A stretch of DNA of 64,000 nucleotides from Erwinia aphidicola (GCF_014773485.1 NZ_JACXBP010000009.1:62001-126000); one strand, 5' to 3'; counted from the stretch's first letter, positions 27,001-35,343 are shown. Numbers and translations are program-made. Notes: a model not told the origin generated them from the letters alone.

Positions 27001-27845
27001 ACCAGCATGGGCCAGCTGGCGAGCGGCAGGTCGGCGACGTTGCGGATGCCGAAGCCGTGGCCGCCTTTCTCATAGAAATGCAGCTCGCACGGCACCTTGT
27101 GCTCGCGCAGCGCGCTGAACATCACCATGCTGTTATTCACCGGCACCGACTCATCATCCACTGCGTGGATCAGCAGCGTTTGCGGCGTCCTGTCGCTGAC
27201 CCGCGTCTCCATCGAGTATGCATCAATCTCCTGCTGCCCCGGATTTTCCCCCAGCAGCTGCTGGCGTGAGCCGCGGTGCGCCAGGCCATCGCGCATGCTG
27301 ATCACCGGATAGATCAGTACCAGCGCATCCGGGCGCGGCGAGCGCGCATCGGCGGCATCCTGCACCGGGTAGAGCTTCTCGTTAAAGCGCGTCCCCGCGC
27401 TGGCGGCAACGTGGCCCCCGGCGGAGAAGCCCATCATCACGATCCGCTCGCCGTTGCGCCCGCGCAGCGCGCGCTCACGCAGCACGCGCACGGCGCGCTG
27501 GGCATCGGCCAGCGGCGCATCGGCACCTTCATGGTGGCCGTCCGCGGGCAGGCGATAGGTCATCACTGCCAGCGTGTAGCCCATCGCATTAAAGAACATC
27601 GCCAGCGCGCTGCCCTCTTTGTCGATCATAATGCGCTCATAGCCACCGCCGGGCGCCACCAGCAGGGTTACACCGTTCGACTGTTCGGGATACCAGATTG
27701 CCAGCTCCGGGCAGCGCACGCCGCTGGCGGCGCGATCAAATGGTTCATACTGTGTGGCCAGATCGATAATTTTTGGCTCCGCCCGTGAGTCGCTGGCCCC
27801 CGGCGCATCGCCGTTGGGCCAGAGATTAAATATTTCAGCTTTCAT
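26970..27845 (-). CDS. Alpha/beta-hydrolase esterase (acetyl-xylan-esterase-like)
   Basis: 291 residues, cytosolic (no signal peptide). Serine-esterase fold: oxyanion 'LLVAPGGGYERI', nucleophile elbow 'MMGFSAGGHVAAS', acid in 'LLIHAVDDESVPV' and His in 'YEKGGHGFGIRN'. These fit the BD-FAE/Axe1-like carbohydrate esterase group (dienelactone-hydrolase relatives) that remove acetyl groups from sugars. The natural substrate cannot be told from sequence. It is absent from this position in E. coli, between yhjJ and kdgK, and is convergent with yhjJ. Its 3' end is part of a tandem duplication (26724-27000). Confidence 0.85.
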   Translation of the reverse strand: MKAEIFNLWPNGDAPGASDSRAEPKIIDLATQYEPFDRAASGVRCPELAIWYPEQSNGVTLLVAPGGGYERIMIDKEGSALAMFFNAMGYTLAVMTYRLPADGHHEGADAPLADAQRAVRVLRERALRGRNGERIVMMGFSAGGHVAASAGTRFNEKLYPVQDAADARSPRPDALVLIYPVISMRDGLAHRGSRQQLLGENPGQQEIDAYSMETRVSDRTPQTLLIHAVDDESVPVNNSMVMFSALREHKVPCELHFYEKGGHGFGIRNVADLPLASWPMLVNEWLRARIW

Positions 27846-28188
27846 GGGCGCTCCTGATTATTGTTATCATTTAAATAAGAGTGTAGATGCCGTAATAGAA
27901 ATAAACGGGATATCCGTCACGGCCTAATTAGCAGAAGCATTGCCGATTGCAGTCGCTTTCGTCCACTATTTCGCGCACGTTTCAGGCAGTTTCAGAATAT
28001 GCTCAATTTTCAGGGCTACAGGCGCTCAGGCAGCAGCGCGCCTGGGTTCAGCGCGCGCTTACATTAGTTTTTTTGCAAGATTTCTCTAAACTCAAACTGT
28101 TTATTTAGCCATAAATAAATGTTGTAAATAATAGGCGTTGAAGAGGAGTTTGTAAGGAGTATTAATTTGAGTTAATCAGCGTAAATAA
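27846..28188. other. 374-nt intergenic region between esterase and kdgK
   Basis: AT-rich relative to its neighbours. It must hold the minus-strand promoter of the esterase at its left end (ATTTAAATAAGAGTG region). No convincing open frame, repeat or RNA gene was seen; the right end holds the kdgK terminator hairpin. Confidence 0.5.
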
Positions 28189-28215
28189 GTCAGGCGGCAG
28201 AGTGTGCCGCCTGAC
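28189..28215 (-). terminator. kdgK terminator hairpin
   Basis: An 11-bp stem, GTCAGGCGGCA (28189-28199) / TGCCGCCTGAC (28205-28215), with a 5-nt loop directly after the kdgK stop codon. On the minus strand it is followed by TTATTTAC, a weak T-tract. Confidence 0.65.
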
Positions 28216-28219
28216 AATA

Positions 28220-29152
28220 TTATTCCGGCATCGCCGCGCGCGGAATGATGGCGCCGCGATGCTGGATCACGGTGCTGGCGGTCAGGTGACCGCGTTTGGC
28301 CGCATCGGCAGCGCTGCCGCCGGTCAGGCGCAGCGCCAGATAGCCGGCGCTGAAGGAGTCACCGGCGGCCGTGGTATCCACCACCGCCTGCGGCGGCAGG
28401 CGCACCGCCGGCACCTCCAGCAGCGGCTCATCATCCACGGCCACCAGGCAGGCATCGGCTCCACGTTTGATCACCACTTCGCTCACGCCGGCCTGCTGCG
28501 TGCGTGCAATCACGGCGGATGCTGGCGCATCGCCCCACAGCAGGGTTTCATCATCCAGCGTCAGGAAGGCAATATCGGTAACGGTCAGCATCGCCCGGTA
28601 GGCGGCCTGCGCCTCTTCCCGGCTCGGCCACAGGCGCGGACGATAGTTATTGTCGAAGATGATTTTCCCGCCGTTGGCGCGGCAATCGGCGAGCAGCACG
28701 AACAGTTTTTCGCGCGCTGACGGGCTGAGGATAGCCAGGCTAATGCCGCTGAGGTAGAGGTAGTCGTAATGCGCCAGCTGCTGGCAGATGGCGTCTGCCC
28801 GTTCGCCGTCCAGCCAGTAGCGGGCGGCGGCGTCATTGCGCCAGTAGTAAAAGGTGCGCTCGCCGCGGGCATCGGTTTCAATCACGTACAGGCCCGGTAG
28901 CTTGTTGTCCATCTGCTGGATAAGCCCGGTGTGCAGCGCTTCCGCCTGCCAGGCGGCGATCATCTCGCGGCTGAAGCTGTCGGTGCCGAGTGCGGTGACG
29001 TAATCCACCCGCAGCGCCTGCCGGGCCACCTGGCGGGCAACATACACCGCCGTATTAAGCGTATCCCCGCCAAAACCCCGGCTCATCTCGCGGCCCTGCT
29101 GGGAGAGTTCAATCATACATTCGCCGATCACGGCCAGTTTCTGCTGCGTCAT
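28220..29152 (-). CDS. kdgK: KdgK, 2-keto-3-deoxygluconate kinase
   Basis: PfkB-family sugar kinase that phosphorylates KDG from pectin/hexuronate breakdown to KDPG. It has 310 residues from the ATG at 29152; an upstream extension to 29203 is unlike the family. Motifs: 'LAVIGECMIELSQQG' N-terminus, 'GFGGDTLNTAVYVARQ', 'IIFDNNYRPRLW' and the PfkB signature 2 'DTTAAGDSFSAGYLALRLTGG' with the catalytic Asp. The sequence is close to E. coli KdgK throughout. It lies divergent from pdeH; a perfect 15-nt palindrome 64 nt upstream may be a KdgR operator. Confidence 0.95.
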   Translation of the reverse strand: MTQQKLAVIGECMIELSQQGREMSRGFGGDTLNTAVYVARQVARQALRVDYVTALGTDSFSREMIAAWQAEALHTGLIQQMDNKLPGLYVIETDARGERTFYYWRNDAAARYWLDGERADAICQQLAHYDYLYLSGISLAILSPSAREKLFVLLADCRANGGKIIFDNNYRPRLWPSREEAQAAYRAMLTVTDIAFLTLDDETLLWGDAPASAVIARTQQAGVSEVVIKRGADACLVAVDDEPLLEVPAVRLPPQAVVDTTAAGDSFSAGYLALRLTGGSAADAAKRGHLTASTVIQHRGAIIPRAAMPE

Positions 29153-29215
29153 AGTCTTCGCCCGATAAAAAATCTGCTCACAGTCTCGCCGGGCGCGGGG
29201 CAACAGTCAATGATT

Positions 29216-29230
29216 TAAAACGTCGTTTTA
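29216..29230. promoter_or_regulatory. Palindrome upstream of kdgK, possible KdgR box
   Basis: TAAAACG-T-CGTTTTA is a perfect palindrome in an AT-rich context. Its AAAAC...GTTTT core resembles the KdgR operator (GAAAC...GTTTC type). KdgR control of kdgK is known in enterobacteria; the match here is by eye. Confidence 0.4.
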
Positions 29231-29357
29231 TTTTTATTGTGATGGCGGTTTAGCCGTGACCAACTGCTGATAAAACGCCCCAAAAGGTACCTGTTTTGGC
29301 GATTGAAGCGGCAGAATATCGGTGACACTTAACGCTGAGGCGTGACCGTAATGCCGA

Positions 29358-29384
29358 TAAAGTTCTCAGGGCCGTGGCCGATAC
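29358..29384 (+). promoter_or_regulatory. Sigma-28 (FliA) flagellar class-3 promoter of pdeH
   Basis: TAAAGTTC (29358-29365), exactly 11 nt, then GCCGATAC (29377-29384). This is within two bases of the FliA consensus TAAAGTTT-N11-GCCGATAA, and E. coli yhjH/pdeH is a known flagellar class-3 gene. The start codon is 53 nt downstream. Confidence 0.85.
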
Positions 29385-29437
29385 TTGCAACACGGGATGC
29401 CATATGAAGGCGGTCTCACAGATAAAGGGTCACAATA

Positions 29438-30211
29438 ATGGTGCTGAATAGCCTCAGTCACCGGCTACCAAACGCAATTGTTGTTCAAGAGCAGCTTAAA
29501 GAACCGGGGTACTGGCAGCAGTGTCAGCGTTCCTATAACTTCCAACCGATTTACCGGGTTGACGGCAGCCTGATGGCAATTGAGTTGCTCACTGCGGTGT
29601 TTCACCCCACCGCGCCGAGCCAGAGAGTGTCGCCGGAGCTTTATTTTGCCACGCTGGAAATCAGCCAGCGCCTGCAAATCGTCGCCGAGCAGCTCGACCT
29701 GCTGGCGCAATGGGAAGATAAGTTTGTCAGCGCCAGGATTGTGGCCTCGGTCAATATCGACGGCCCGACGCTGCTGGAGATCCAGCACAACCGCACGATT
29801 CGCCAGCTGATTGCGCGCTGTCCGTGGGTGCGCTTTGAGCTGGTCGAGCACCACGTGCTGCCGCAGGATGCGATCTTCGCGCAGATGCCGGAGCTTGGCC
29901 CGCTGTGGCTGGACGATTTCGGCTGCGGCATGGCGAACTTCTCGGCGCTGACCGAGCTGAAGTACGACTACATTAAGCTGGCTCGCGAGCTGTTTATCCT
30001 GCTGCGCGCGAGCGAAGAGGGGCGCAACCTGTTCGGCATGCTGCTGGCGCTGATCAATCGCTACTGCAAAGGGGTGATTGTTGAAGGGGTGGAGACCGAA
30101 GAGGAGTGGGAGCAGGTGCGTAACTCCCCGGCCAGCGCCGCACAAGGCTATTTCTTCGCCCGCCCGCTGCCGTTTGACCAGCTGGAGAGCCTGCCGCTAA
30201 ACCTTGTCTGA
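29438..30211 (+). CDS. pdeH: PdeH (YhjH), c-di-GMP phosphodiesterase
   Basis: Stand-alone cytosolic EAL protein, 257 residues, that lowers c-di-GMP so flagellated cells can swim. Catalytic positions: 'LMAIELLTAV' (EAL), 'VASVNIDGPTL', 'RFELVEH', 'LWLDDFGCGMANFSAL', 'YIKLARELF', 'VIVEGVETEEEW', 'AAQGYFFARPLP'. The 'IKLARELF' segment replaces the common IKxD, as I recall for E. coli PdeH. Expression from a FliA promoter is strongly suggested by 29358-29384. Downstream yhjG starts 61 nt after the stop, and the pair is also adjacent in E. coli. Confidence 0.94.
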   Translation: MVLNSLSHRLPNAIVVQEQLKEPGYWQQCQRSYNFQPIYRVDGSLMAIELLTAVFHPTAPSQRVSPELYFATLEISQRLQIVAEQLDLLAQWEDKFVSARIVASVNIDGPTLLEIQHNRTIRQLIARCPWVRFELVEHHVLPQDAIFAQMPELGPLWLDDFGCGMANFSALTELKYDYIKLARELFILLRASEEGRNLFGMLLALINRYCKGVIVEGVETEEEWEQVRNSPASAAQGYFFARPLPFDQLESLPLNLV

Positions 30212-30272
30212 TGCCTTCTGCCGTCGTCTGGACTATCTTTACAGGAGACGGAAGCCGACAAGGAGACGACGA

Positions 30273-32330
30273 ATGTCGCGTACGGGGAAAATAATTAGCT
30301 GGATAGCCGGAATTTTGTTGTTGCTGGTGGTGGTGATTGTGGTGGTGATAGCCACCTTTGACTGGAATCGCCTGAAGCCGACCATCAACCAGAAAGTGTC
30401 GGCGGAGATCAACCGCCCATTCGCCATTCGCGGCGACCTTGGCGTGGCGTGGGAGCGTAACCGCAGCGAGCCGGGCTGGCGCTCCTGGGTGCCGTGGCCG
30501 CACATTCATGCTCAGGATATTATGCTGGGCAACCCGCCGGAAATCCCCGATGTGACGATGGTGCATCTGCAGCGCGTGGATGCCACTATCTCCCCGCTGG
30601 CCCTGCTCGGCAAGCAGGTTTACCTGCCGTGGATCAAGCTGCAGCAGCCGGTAGCGAAGCTGGTGCAGACCGCCGATAAGAAAAACAACTGGACCTTTAA
30701 CCTCGCTGGCAGTGACCAGAAGCAGGATGATGCCGCGCCGTCAGCGTGGTCCTTCCGCCTCGATAATATCGCGTTTGACCAGGGGCAGATTGGCTATCGC
30801 GATGCGATCAACAAAGCTGATGTGCAGGTGACGTTGGACCCACTGGGCAAACCGGTGCCGTATGCGCAGCTGGCAGGCGGCGATGATAAGCAGCAGGGCG
30901 CCGCCGATTTCGTCTTTGGCTGGCACGCCAGCGGCACCTATAACAACGAGAAGCTGAATGGAGACGGCAAGATTGGCGGCATGCTGTCGCTGCGCAGCCA
31001 GACCACGCCGTTCCCGATCCAGGCCGACCTGCGTAACGGCACTACCCGCGTGCGCGTCGCGGGCACCATTCAGGATCCGATGAATCTCGGCGGCGTGGAT
31101 ATCCGCCTGCGCTTCTCCGGCGATACGCTGGCCAACCTGTATGGGCTGACCGGCATTCTGCTGCCCGATACGCCACCGTATGAGACCGACGGCCATCTGA
31201 CGGCGCGCTTCCAGCAGAAGGGCGGCCCGGTGTTCCGCTATCAGAACTTTAACGGTCATATCGGCGACAGCGATATTCACGGCTCGCTCACTTACACCCA
31301 GGGCAAACCGCGCCCGAAACTGGCAGGGGCGCTGGAATCCCGCCAGCTGCGCATGGCTGACCTTGGTCCGCTGATTGGCGTCAAATCAGGCAAGGGCAGC
31401 GAGAAAACCGAACAGGCCAAGGCGAAGCGCGGCGAGGCTACCAGCCAGCCTGCCGACCGCGTACTGCCGCACGACAAGTTTGATACCAAAAGCTGGGACG
31501 TGATGGATGCCGACGTGAAGTTCAGCGGCAAGCGCATAGAACACAGCAGTTCGCTGCCGATCAGCGATCTTTCCACTCATCTCACTCTGAAAAACGGTGA
31601 CCTGCTGCTCGACCCGCTGCGCTTCGGCATGGCGGGTGGTAATCTCAATGCCACGCTGCATCTGGAAGGGGATAAATCGCCGATGCGCGGGCGCATCGAT
31701 CTGCACGCGCGCAATCTGAAGCTGCGCCAGCTGTTCCCGGACGTCGAGGCGATGCAGAGCGCCCTCGGCCAGATGAACGGTGACGCTACGCTGAGCGGGC
31801 GGGGTAACTCGGTGGCCGACCTGCTGGCAACCAGCAACGGCGAGCTCAAGCTGCTGATGAACGATGGCCTGATCAGCCGCAGCCTGATGGAGATTGTCGG
31901 CCTGAACGTCGGGAACTACGTGGTCGGCAAGCTATTTGGCGACGATGAGGTGAAAATCAACTGCGCCGCCGCTAACCTGCAGGTGAATAACGGCCTGGCG
32001 TCCTCACGGCTGTTTATCTTTGATACCGAAAACGCGATTATCAATATTACCGGTACCACTAACTTCGCCAACGAGCGGCTGGATCTGTCGATCAACCCGG
32101 ACAGCAAGGGCATCAGGATTATTACCCTGCGCTCGCCGCTGTACGTGCGCGGCACCTTTAAAAACCCGGATGCCGGGGTAAAAGCTGGCCCGCTGATCGC
32201 CCGTGGTGCCGCCGCCGTGGCGCTGGGTGCCGTGGTGGCGCCGGCCGCCGCGCTGCTGGCGCTGATCTCACCGAGCGATAACGATGATAATCAGTGCACG
32301 CGCGTGTTGCAGCAGATGAAAGGGAAATAA
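30273..32330 (+). CDS. yhjG: YhjG, AsmA-family envelope protein
   Basis: 685 residues from the ATG at 30273, which follows AAGGAGACG; the frame opens earlier at 30204 inside pdeH but that start lacks a ribosome site. One N-terminal transmembrane helix ('ISWIAGILLLLVVVIVVVIATFDW') anchors a large periplasmic AsmA domain ('NRLKPTINQKVSAEINRPFAIRGDLGVAWERN' at the start, 'LLMNDGLISRSLMEIVGLNVGNYV' near the end). AsmA-like proteins form periplasmic beta-groove bridges for phospholipid traffic. The C-terminus has a short Ala-rich hydrophobic segment. Length and order match E. coli YhjG. Confidence 0.9.
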   Translation: MSRTGKIISWIAGILLLLVVVIVVVIATFDWNRLKPTINQKVSAEINRPFAIRGDLGVAWERNRSEPGWRSWVPWPHIHAQDIMLGNPPEIPDVTMVHLQRVDATISPLALLGKQVYLPWIKLQQPVAKLVQTADKKNNWTFNLAGSDQKQDDAAPSAWSFRLDNIAFDQGQIGYRDAINKADVQVTLDPLGKPVPYAQLAGGDDKQQGAADFVFGWHASGTYNNEKLNGDGKIGGMLSLRSQTTPFPIQADLRNGTTRVRVAGTIQDPMNLGGVDIRLRFSGDTLANLYGLTGILLPDTPPYETDGHLTARFQQKGGPVFRYQNFNGHIGDSDIHGSLTYTQGKPRPKLAGALESRQLRMADLGPLIGVKSGKGSEKTEQAKAKRGEATSQPADRVLPHDKFDTKSWDVMDADVKFSGKRIEHSSSLPISDLSTHLTLKNGDLLLDPLRFGMAGGNLNATLHLEGDKSPMRGRIDLHARNLKLRQLFPDVEAMQSALGQMNGDATLSGRGNSVADLLATSNGELKLLMNDGLISRSLMEIVGLNVGNYVVGKLFGDDEVKINCAAANLQVNNGLASSRLFIFDTENAIINITGTTNFANERLDLSINPDSKGIRIITLRSPLYVRGTFKNPDAGVKAGPLIARGAAAVALGAVVAPAAALLALISPSDNDDNQCTRVLQQMKGK

Positions 32331-32340
32331 CCCGGGAAGC

Positions 32341-32467
32341 GGGCTGACCGCAAAAGAGGGTCAGCCCCGACAGCAGTCTGATGATTTTGTACGGGTCGAC
32401 CATTTTTCCGGTCGACCCGTATTTACAGTTTTGTAGGGGTCGACCATTTTTTCCGGTCGACCCGTGC
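32341..32467. repeat. REP-like palindromes between yhjG and yhjE
   Basis: Three hairpins: GGGCTGACC...GGTCAGCCC, then two copies of GGGTCGACC(A/T-rich loop)GGTCGACCC. They lie between convergent genes and may serve as a bidirectional terminator. Confidence 0.75.
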
Positions 32468-32478
32468 GTGGGGCAGGA

Positions 32479-33807
32479 TCAATCAAACAGCGATTCGTGG
32501 CGCGTCTCTTTGCACAGGATCAGCGCAATCAGCGTCAGGCAGGCCATGGCGGCCAGGTAAATGCCGACGTAAAACAGGCCGTAAGTGTGCGCCAGCCAGG
32601 TGGCAATATAAGGCGCGACTGACGCCCCGAGAATCGACGACAGATTGTAAGAGAACGACGCCCCGGTATATCGCACTTCGGTCGGGAACAGCTCCGGCAG
32701 CAGCGCGCCCATCGGGCCGAAGGTCAGCCCCATAATGCTCAGCCCGCACAGCAGGAAGGCCATAATCAGCGCCTGGTTACCAGAACCCAGCATCGACGGG
32801 AAGATCAGCGAGAAGGCGATAATCAGCAGCGTAATCACGATCATGGTTTTGCGACGGCCAAAGCGGTCCGCCAGCATCCCGGCAATCGGCACCATCACGC
32901 CAAAGCCAATCACCGCCACCATCAGCATCCACAGGAAGGAATTCCGTGGGATCCCCAGCCCGTTCGGCGCTGGCGTGGTGCCGTAGGTCATTGAGTATAC
33001 TGTCATAATGTAGAACAGCGTATAGGTTGCCAGCATGATAAACGTGCCGATCACCGTGGTGCCCAGATGTTTGGTCAGCAGGGTGCCGATCGGGACTTTT
33101 ACCTGCTTCTTCTCTTTTTGCGCTTTGGCAAATACCGGCGACTCATGCAGCGAGACGCGCACATACAGGCCAATCAGCACCAGCACCGCAGAAAGGATAA
33201 ACGGCACGCGCCAGCCCCAGGTCATAAACTGCTCGTCGGTCAGCAGCCAGGAGAGCAGCAGGAAAGTACCGTTGGCGAAGAAGAAGCCAATCGGTGCACC
33301 GAGCTGGGGGAACGAGCCATACAGCGCACGCTTTTTCGCCGGGGCATTTTCCGTCGCCAGCAGCGCCGCGCCGCCCCATTCACCACCAAGTCCGAGACCC
33401 TGACCAAAGCGCGCCAGCGCCAGCAGCAGCGGGGCAAAGACGCCAATCGTCTCGTAGCCCGGCAGCAGGCCGATCACCACGGTGGAGATACCCATGGTCA
33501 GCAGGGATGCGACCAGCGTCACTTTGCGCCCGACGCGGTCACCAAAGTGGCCAAACAGCGCCGAGCCAATCGGGCGGGCAACAAAGGCAATAGCAAAGGT
33601 GGCCAGCGACTGTAGCGTCGCCACGGTGGCATCGCCCTGTGGGAAGAAGATATGCGGGAAGACGATCACTGCCGCAGTGGCATAAATATAGAAATCGAAG
33701 AATTCGATAGCCGTACCGACCAGCGACGCAATCACTACTTTTCCGCGTGAGTTTACGGGCGTGGTGTCGGGATCGGTGGCGATAGCGGGTGCGATTGAGG
33801 CTGGCAT
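32479..33807 (-). CDS. yhjE: YhjE, MFS transporter (metabolite:H+ symporter family)
   Basis: 442 residues, twelve transmembrane helices. MHS-family signatures: 'GTAIEFFDFYIYATAAVIVFPHIFFP', the MFS A-loop 'GHFGDRVGRKVTL', 'ARFGQGLGLGGEWGGAALLATENAP' and, in the second half, 'GMLADRFGRRKTMIV'. Homologues carry osmolytes or dicarboxylates; the YhjE substrate is not known from sequence. It is convergent with yhjG as in E. coli. A minus-strand terminator sits about 70 nt before the start codon. Confidence 0.93.
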   Translation of the reverse strand: MPASIAPAIATDPDTTPVNSRGKVVIASLVGTAIEFFDFYIYATAAVIVFPHIFFPQGDATVATLQSLATFAIAFVARPIGSALFGHFGDRVGRKVTLVASLLTMGISTVVIGLLPGYETIGVFAPLLLALARFGQGLGLGGEWGGAALLATENAPAKKRALYGSFPQLGAPIGFFFANGTFLLLSWLLTDEQFMTWGWRVPFILSAVLVLIGLYVRVSLHESPVFAKAQKEKKQVKVPIGTLLTKHLGTTVIGTFIMLATYTLFYIMTVYSMTYGTTPAPNGLGIPRNSFLWMLMVAVIGFGVMVPIAGMLADRFGRRKTMIVITLLIIAFSLIFPSMLGSGNQALIMAFLLCGLSIMGLTFGPMGALLPELFPTEVRYTGASFSYNLSSILGASVAPYIATWLAHTYGLFYVGIYLAAMACLTLIALILCKETRHESLFD

Positions 33808-33874
33808 AATTGTTTCTTATAAGTAGAAGTGAACACAGAATCTTACGCACAGCATAAGGTGCATTCAATGGTGA

Positions 33875-33903
33875 AAAAACCCCGCCGCGCCGGGCCTGGC
33901 GGG
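33875..33903 (-). terminator. Rho-independent terminator in the yhjE leader
   Basis: On the minus strand a GC-rich hairpin (CCCGCC 33881-33886 paired with GGCGGG 33898-33903) is followed by GTTTTTT (33880-33875 read backwards). It lies upstream of yhjE with no gene above it, so it is either an attenuator or the end of a small RNA starting around 33950-34050. Confidence 0.6.
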
Positions 33904-33904
33904 C

Positions 33905-34187
33905 AAAAAGTGGATAATTTTCAATACGCGATAATTGCACGTAGATGGCAGGGTGAAATCGACTATTTCTGGCGGGAATCACTGCAAAAAGGCTAAATAA
34001 AAGTTAGCCCCCAGCGATAAATGCTGTCTTTTGCGCGAATTATCGCCAGAGGTCGCGATTTTCAACTGGTTTTCAGGCTGAGTTTTCCCATATTCCGCTA
34101 TTTCGCCATTTTATTATCAGGATGTAGCCTGATATGACGGGATATTTCGCCAGGCCGCCCGGGAAGATTCATCGCTTGTTGATAAAA
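33905..34187. other. Non-coding left part of the yhjE-mgtC intergenic region
   Basis: AT-rich sequence with no believable gene on either strand. It must contain the minus-strand promoter for the yhjE leader; nothing decisive was seen for its position. Confidence 0.4.
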
Positions 34188-34239
34188 GGTTTAGACAGGA
34201 AACAGTTATCAAGGTTTACAACTTTGCTTGTGCGGTTTA
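34188..34239 (+). promoter_or_regulatory. Three GGTTTA hexamers upstream of mgtC, possible PhoP half-sites
   Basis: GGTTTA occurs at 34188, 34213 and 34234. PhoP boxes are (T/G)GTTTA direct repeats, normally 11 bp apart; the spacings here (25 and 21) do not match the canonical box, so only half-sites can be claimed. The mgt context makes PhoP control plausible. Confidence 0.35.
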
Positions 34240-34306
34240 GAATTCGCCCACTTTCTTCTCAGGAGCACACAATTGGACAGTCACCCTGTAACTGACACGT
34301 TATAAA

Positions 34307-34349
34307 GGCAGGCCCACTCCTATTGTGCGCCTGCCGTTTACCGGCGGGC
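34307..34349 (+). promoter_or_regulatory. Mutually exclusive hairpins in the mgtC leader
   Basis: GCCTGCC(G) at 34329-34336 can pair backward with GGCAGGC (34307-34313) or forward with CGGCGGGC (34342-34349, 5-nt loop, one G-U pair). Switching leaders of this kind control Salmonella mgtA and mgtC. Confidence 0.5.
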
Positions 34350-34350
34350 C

Positions 34351-34392
34351 ATGTTCCACCTCTCCCCAGAGCTGTTGCATCCCGTAATCTGA
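34351..34392 (+). CDS. Candidate mgtC leader peptide 1
   Basis: Encodes MFHLSPELLHPVI (13 residues) immediately after the second hairpin, with the GGCGGG ribosome-site-like sequence buried in the stem. It could act in leader switching; no direct evidence of translation. Confidence 0.25.
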   Translation: MFHLSPELLHPVI

Positions 34393-34434
34393 TACTGAAC
34401 ATCGTCCAGGCTTACTGCCGGACAGGGATTGCTT

Positions 34435-34497
34435 ATGCGCCGTTTACTGATTACGCCACAACGTCATCATCTGTTTCCTCCCGGTTTCACGCGCTGA
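34435..34497 (+). CDS. Candidate mgtC leader peptide 2 (Pro-Pro containing)
   Basis: Encodes MRRLLITPQRHHLFPPGFTR (20 residues), basic with a Pro-Pro pair, preceded by ACAGGGA. Salmonella mgtC leaders carry proline-rich peptides that sense translation through Pro codons; this is a plausible analogue, not a proven homologue. It ends 68 nt before mgtC. Confidence 0.35.
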   Translation: MRRLLITPQRHHLFPPGFTR

Positions 34498-34565
34498 TTA
34501 GCCCGTAACCGGTGCGCCTGCGCGCACCTCAACTCCCGTCGTGAGACGATAATGAGGACGAGAAA

Positions 34566-35264
34566 ATGACATGGACCCCTTTTATCCTGCATCTGGCCCT
34601 GGCGGTAACGCTGGGCGCGATTATCGGTGCTGAACGCCAGTGGCGTCAGCGCATGGCCGGCCTGCGCACCAATGCGCTGGTGGCGACCGGTGCAGCAATT
34701 TTTATTCTGAGTTCAATCAGCACTTCCCCGGACAGCCCGGGGCGTATTGCCGCACAGATTGTCTCCGGCATCGGCTTTCTCGGTGCCGGGGTGATTATGC
34801 GCCAGGGCGTGAATATCTCCGGCCTTAATACCGCCGCCACGCTGTGGTGCTCCGCTGCGGTCGGCGTACTGTGCGGGCTCGGTCAGTTCACCAACGCGGT
34901 GGCCGCCACGCTGGTGCTGCTGTGCGCCAATATCCTGCTGCGCGAGGCGGCCCAGCGCATCAATAAGCAGCCGCGCGCGGTGGATAACGAAACCGAACAG
35001 CGCTACCGCATTCAGATTGTCTGCGGCAGCGAAGATGAAATTATGGTGCGCACGCTGATCCTCCAGGCACTGAACGGCATGGCGCTGCGCCTGCAGTCGC
35101 TGTACAGCGCAGATATTGCCCGGCCCGGGCACCTGGAAGTGAGCGCCGAAGTGATGGCATTCCCCGCCGCACAGCGGGAAATCGAAAATATCGTCTGCCG
35201 CATCAGCCTGGAAAAGAGCGTCAGTGCGGTGCACTGGCAAATCGCCCCGGCCATCACGGCTTAA
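34566..35264 (+). CDS. mgtC: MgtC, Mg2+-starvation membrane protein
   Basis: 232 residues, PhoP-linked protein that in Salmonella supports survival at low Mg2+ and in macrophages, partly by restraining F1Fo ATP synthase. Four to five transmembrane helices in the first ~140 residues with the family signature 'GAIIGAERQWRQRMAGLRTNALVATGAA' and 'IGFLGAGVIMRQGVNISGLNTAATLW', then a cytosolic ACT-like C-terminal domain. ATG after ATGAGGACGAGAAA. It is followed by the leader peptide and P-type ATPase at 35281-38138, as in Salmonella mgtCBR. Confidence 0.93.
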   Translation: MTWTPFILHLALAVTLGAIIGAERQWRQRMAGLRTNALVATGAAIFILSSISTSPDSPGRIAAQIVSGIGFLGAGVIMRQGVNISGLNTAATLWCSAAVGVLCGLGQFTNAVAATLVLLCANILLREAAQRINKQPRAVDNETEQRYRIQIVCGSEDEIMVRTLILQALNGMALRLQSLYSADIARPGHLEVSAEVMAFPAAQREIENIVCRISLEKSVSAVHWQIAPAITA

Positions 35265-35280
35265 CTAAAGGAGCATCACG

Positions 35281-35343
35281 ATGAAAGAACCTCCATCCCG
35301 AGAAAGGCGGCGGTGGCAACTGAGGAGGCATAACGGCAACTAA
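35281..35343 (+). CDS. MgtL-like leader peptide
   Basis: Encodes MKEPPSRERRRWQLRRHNGN (20 residues) behind a perfect AAGGAG. The acidic-then-proline start (K-E-P-P) followed by an arginine run parallels MgtL of E. coli/Salmonella (acidic/proline N-terminus then RRR), in which such residues destabilise ribosomes at low Mg2+ and raise mgtA transcription. Lies between mgtC and the Mg2+ ATPase gene. Confidence 0.55.
   Translation: MKEPPSRERRRWQLRRHNGN

Noticed and set aside
26828..27073. 81-codon minus-strand frame through the REP/duplication region
   Set aside because: Composite of repeat sequence and the relic esterase tail; no ribosome site or conserved start.
34323..34508. 61-codon frame in the mgtC leader
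   Set aside because: Runs through both hairpins without a ribosome site; the shorter peptides in other frames fit leader ORFs better.
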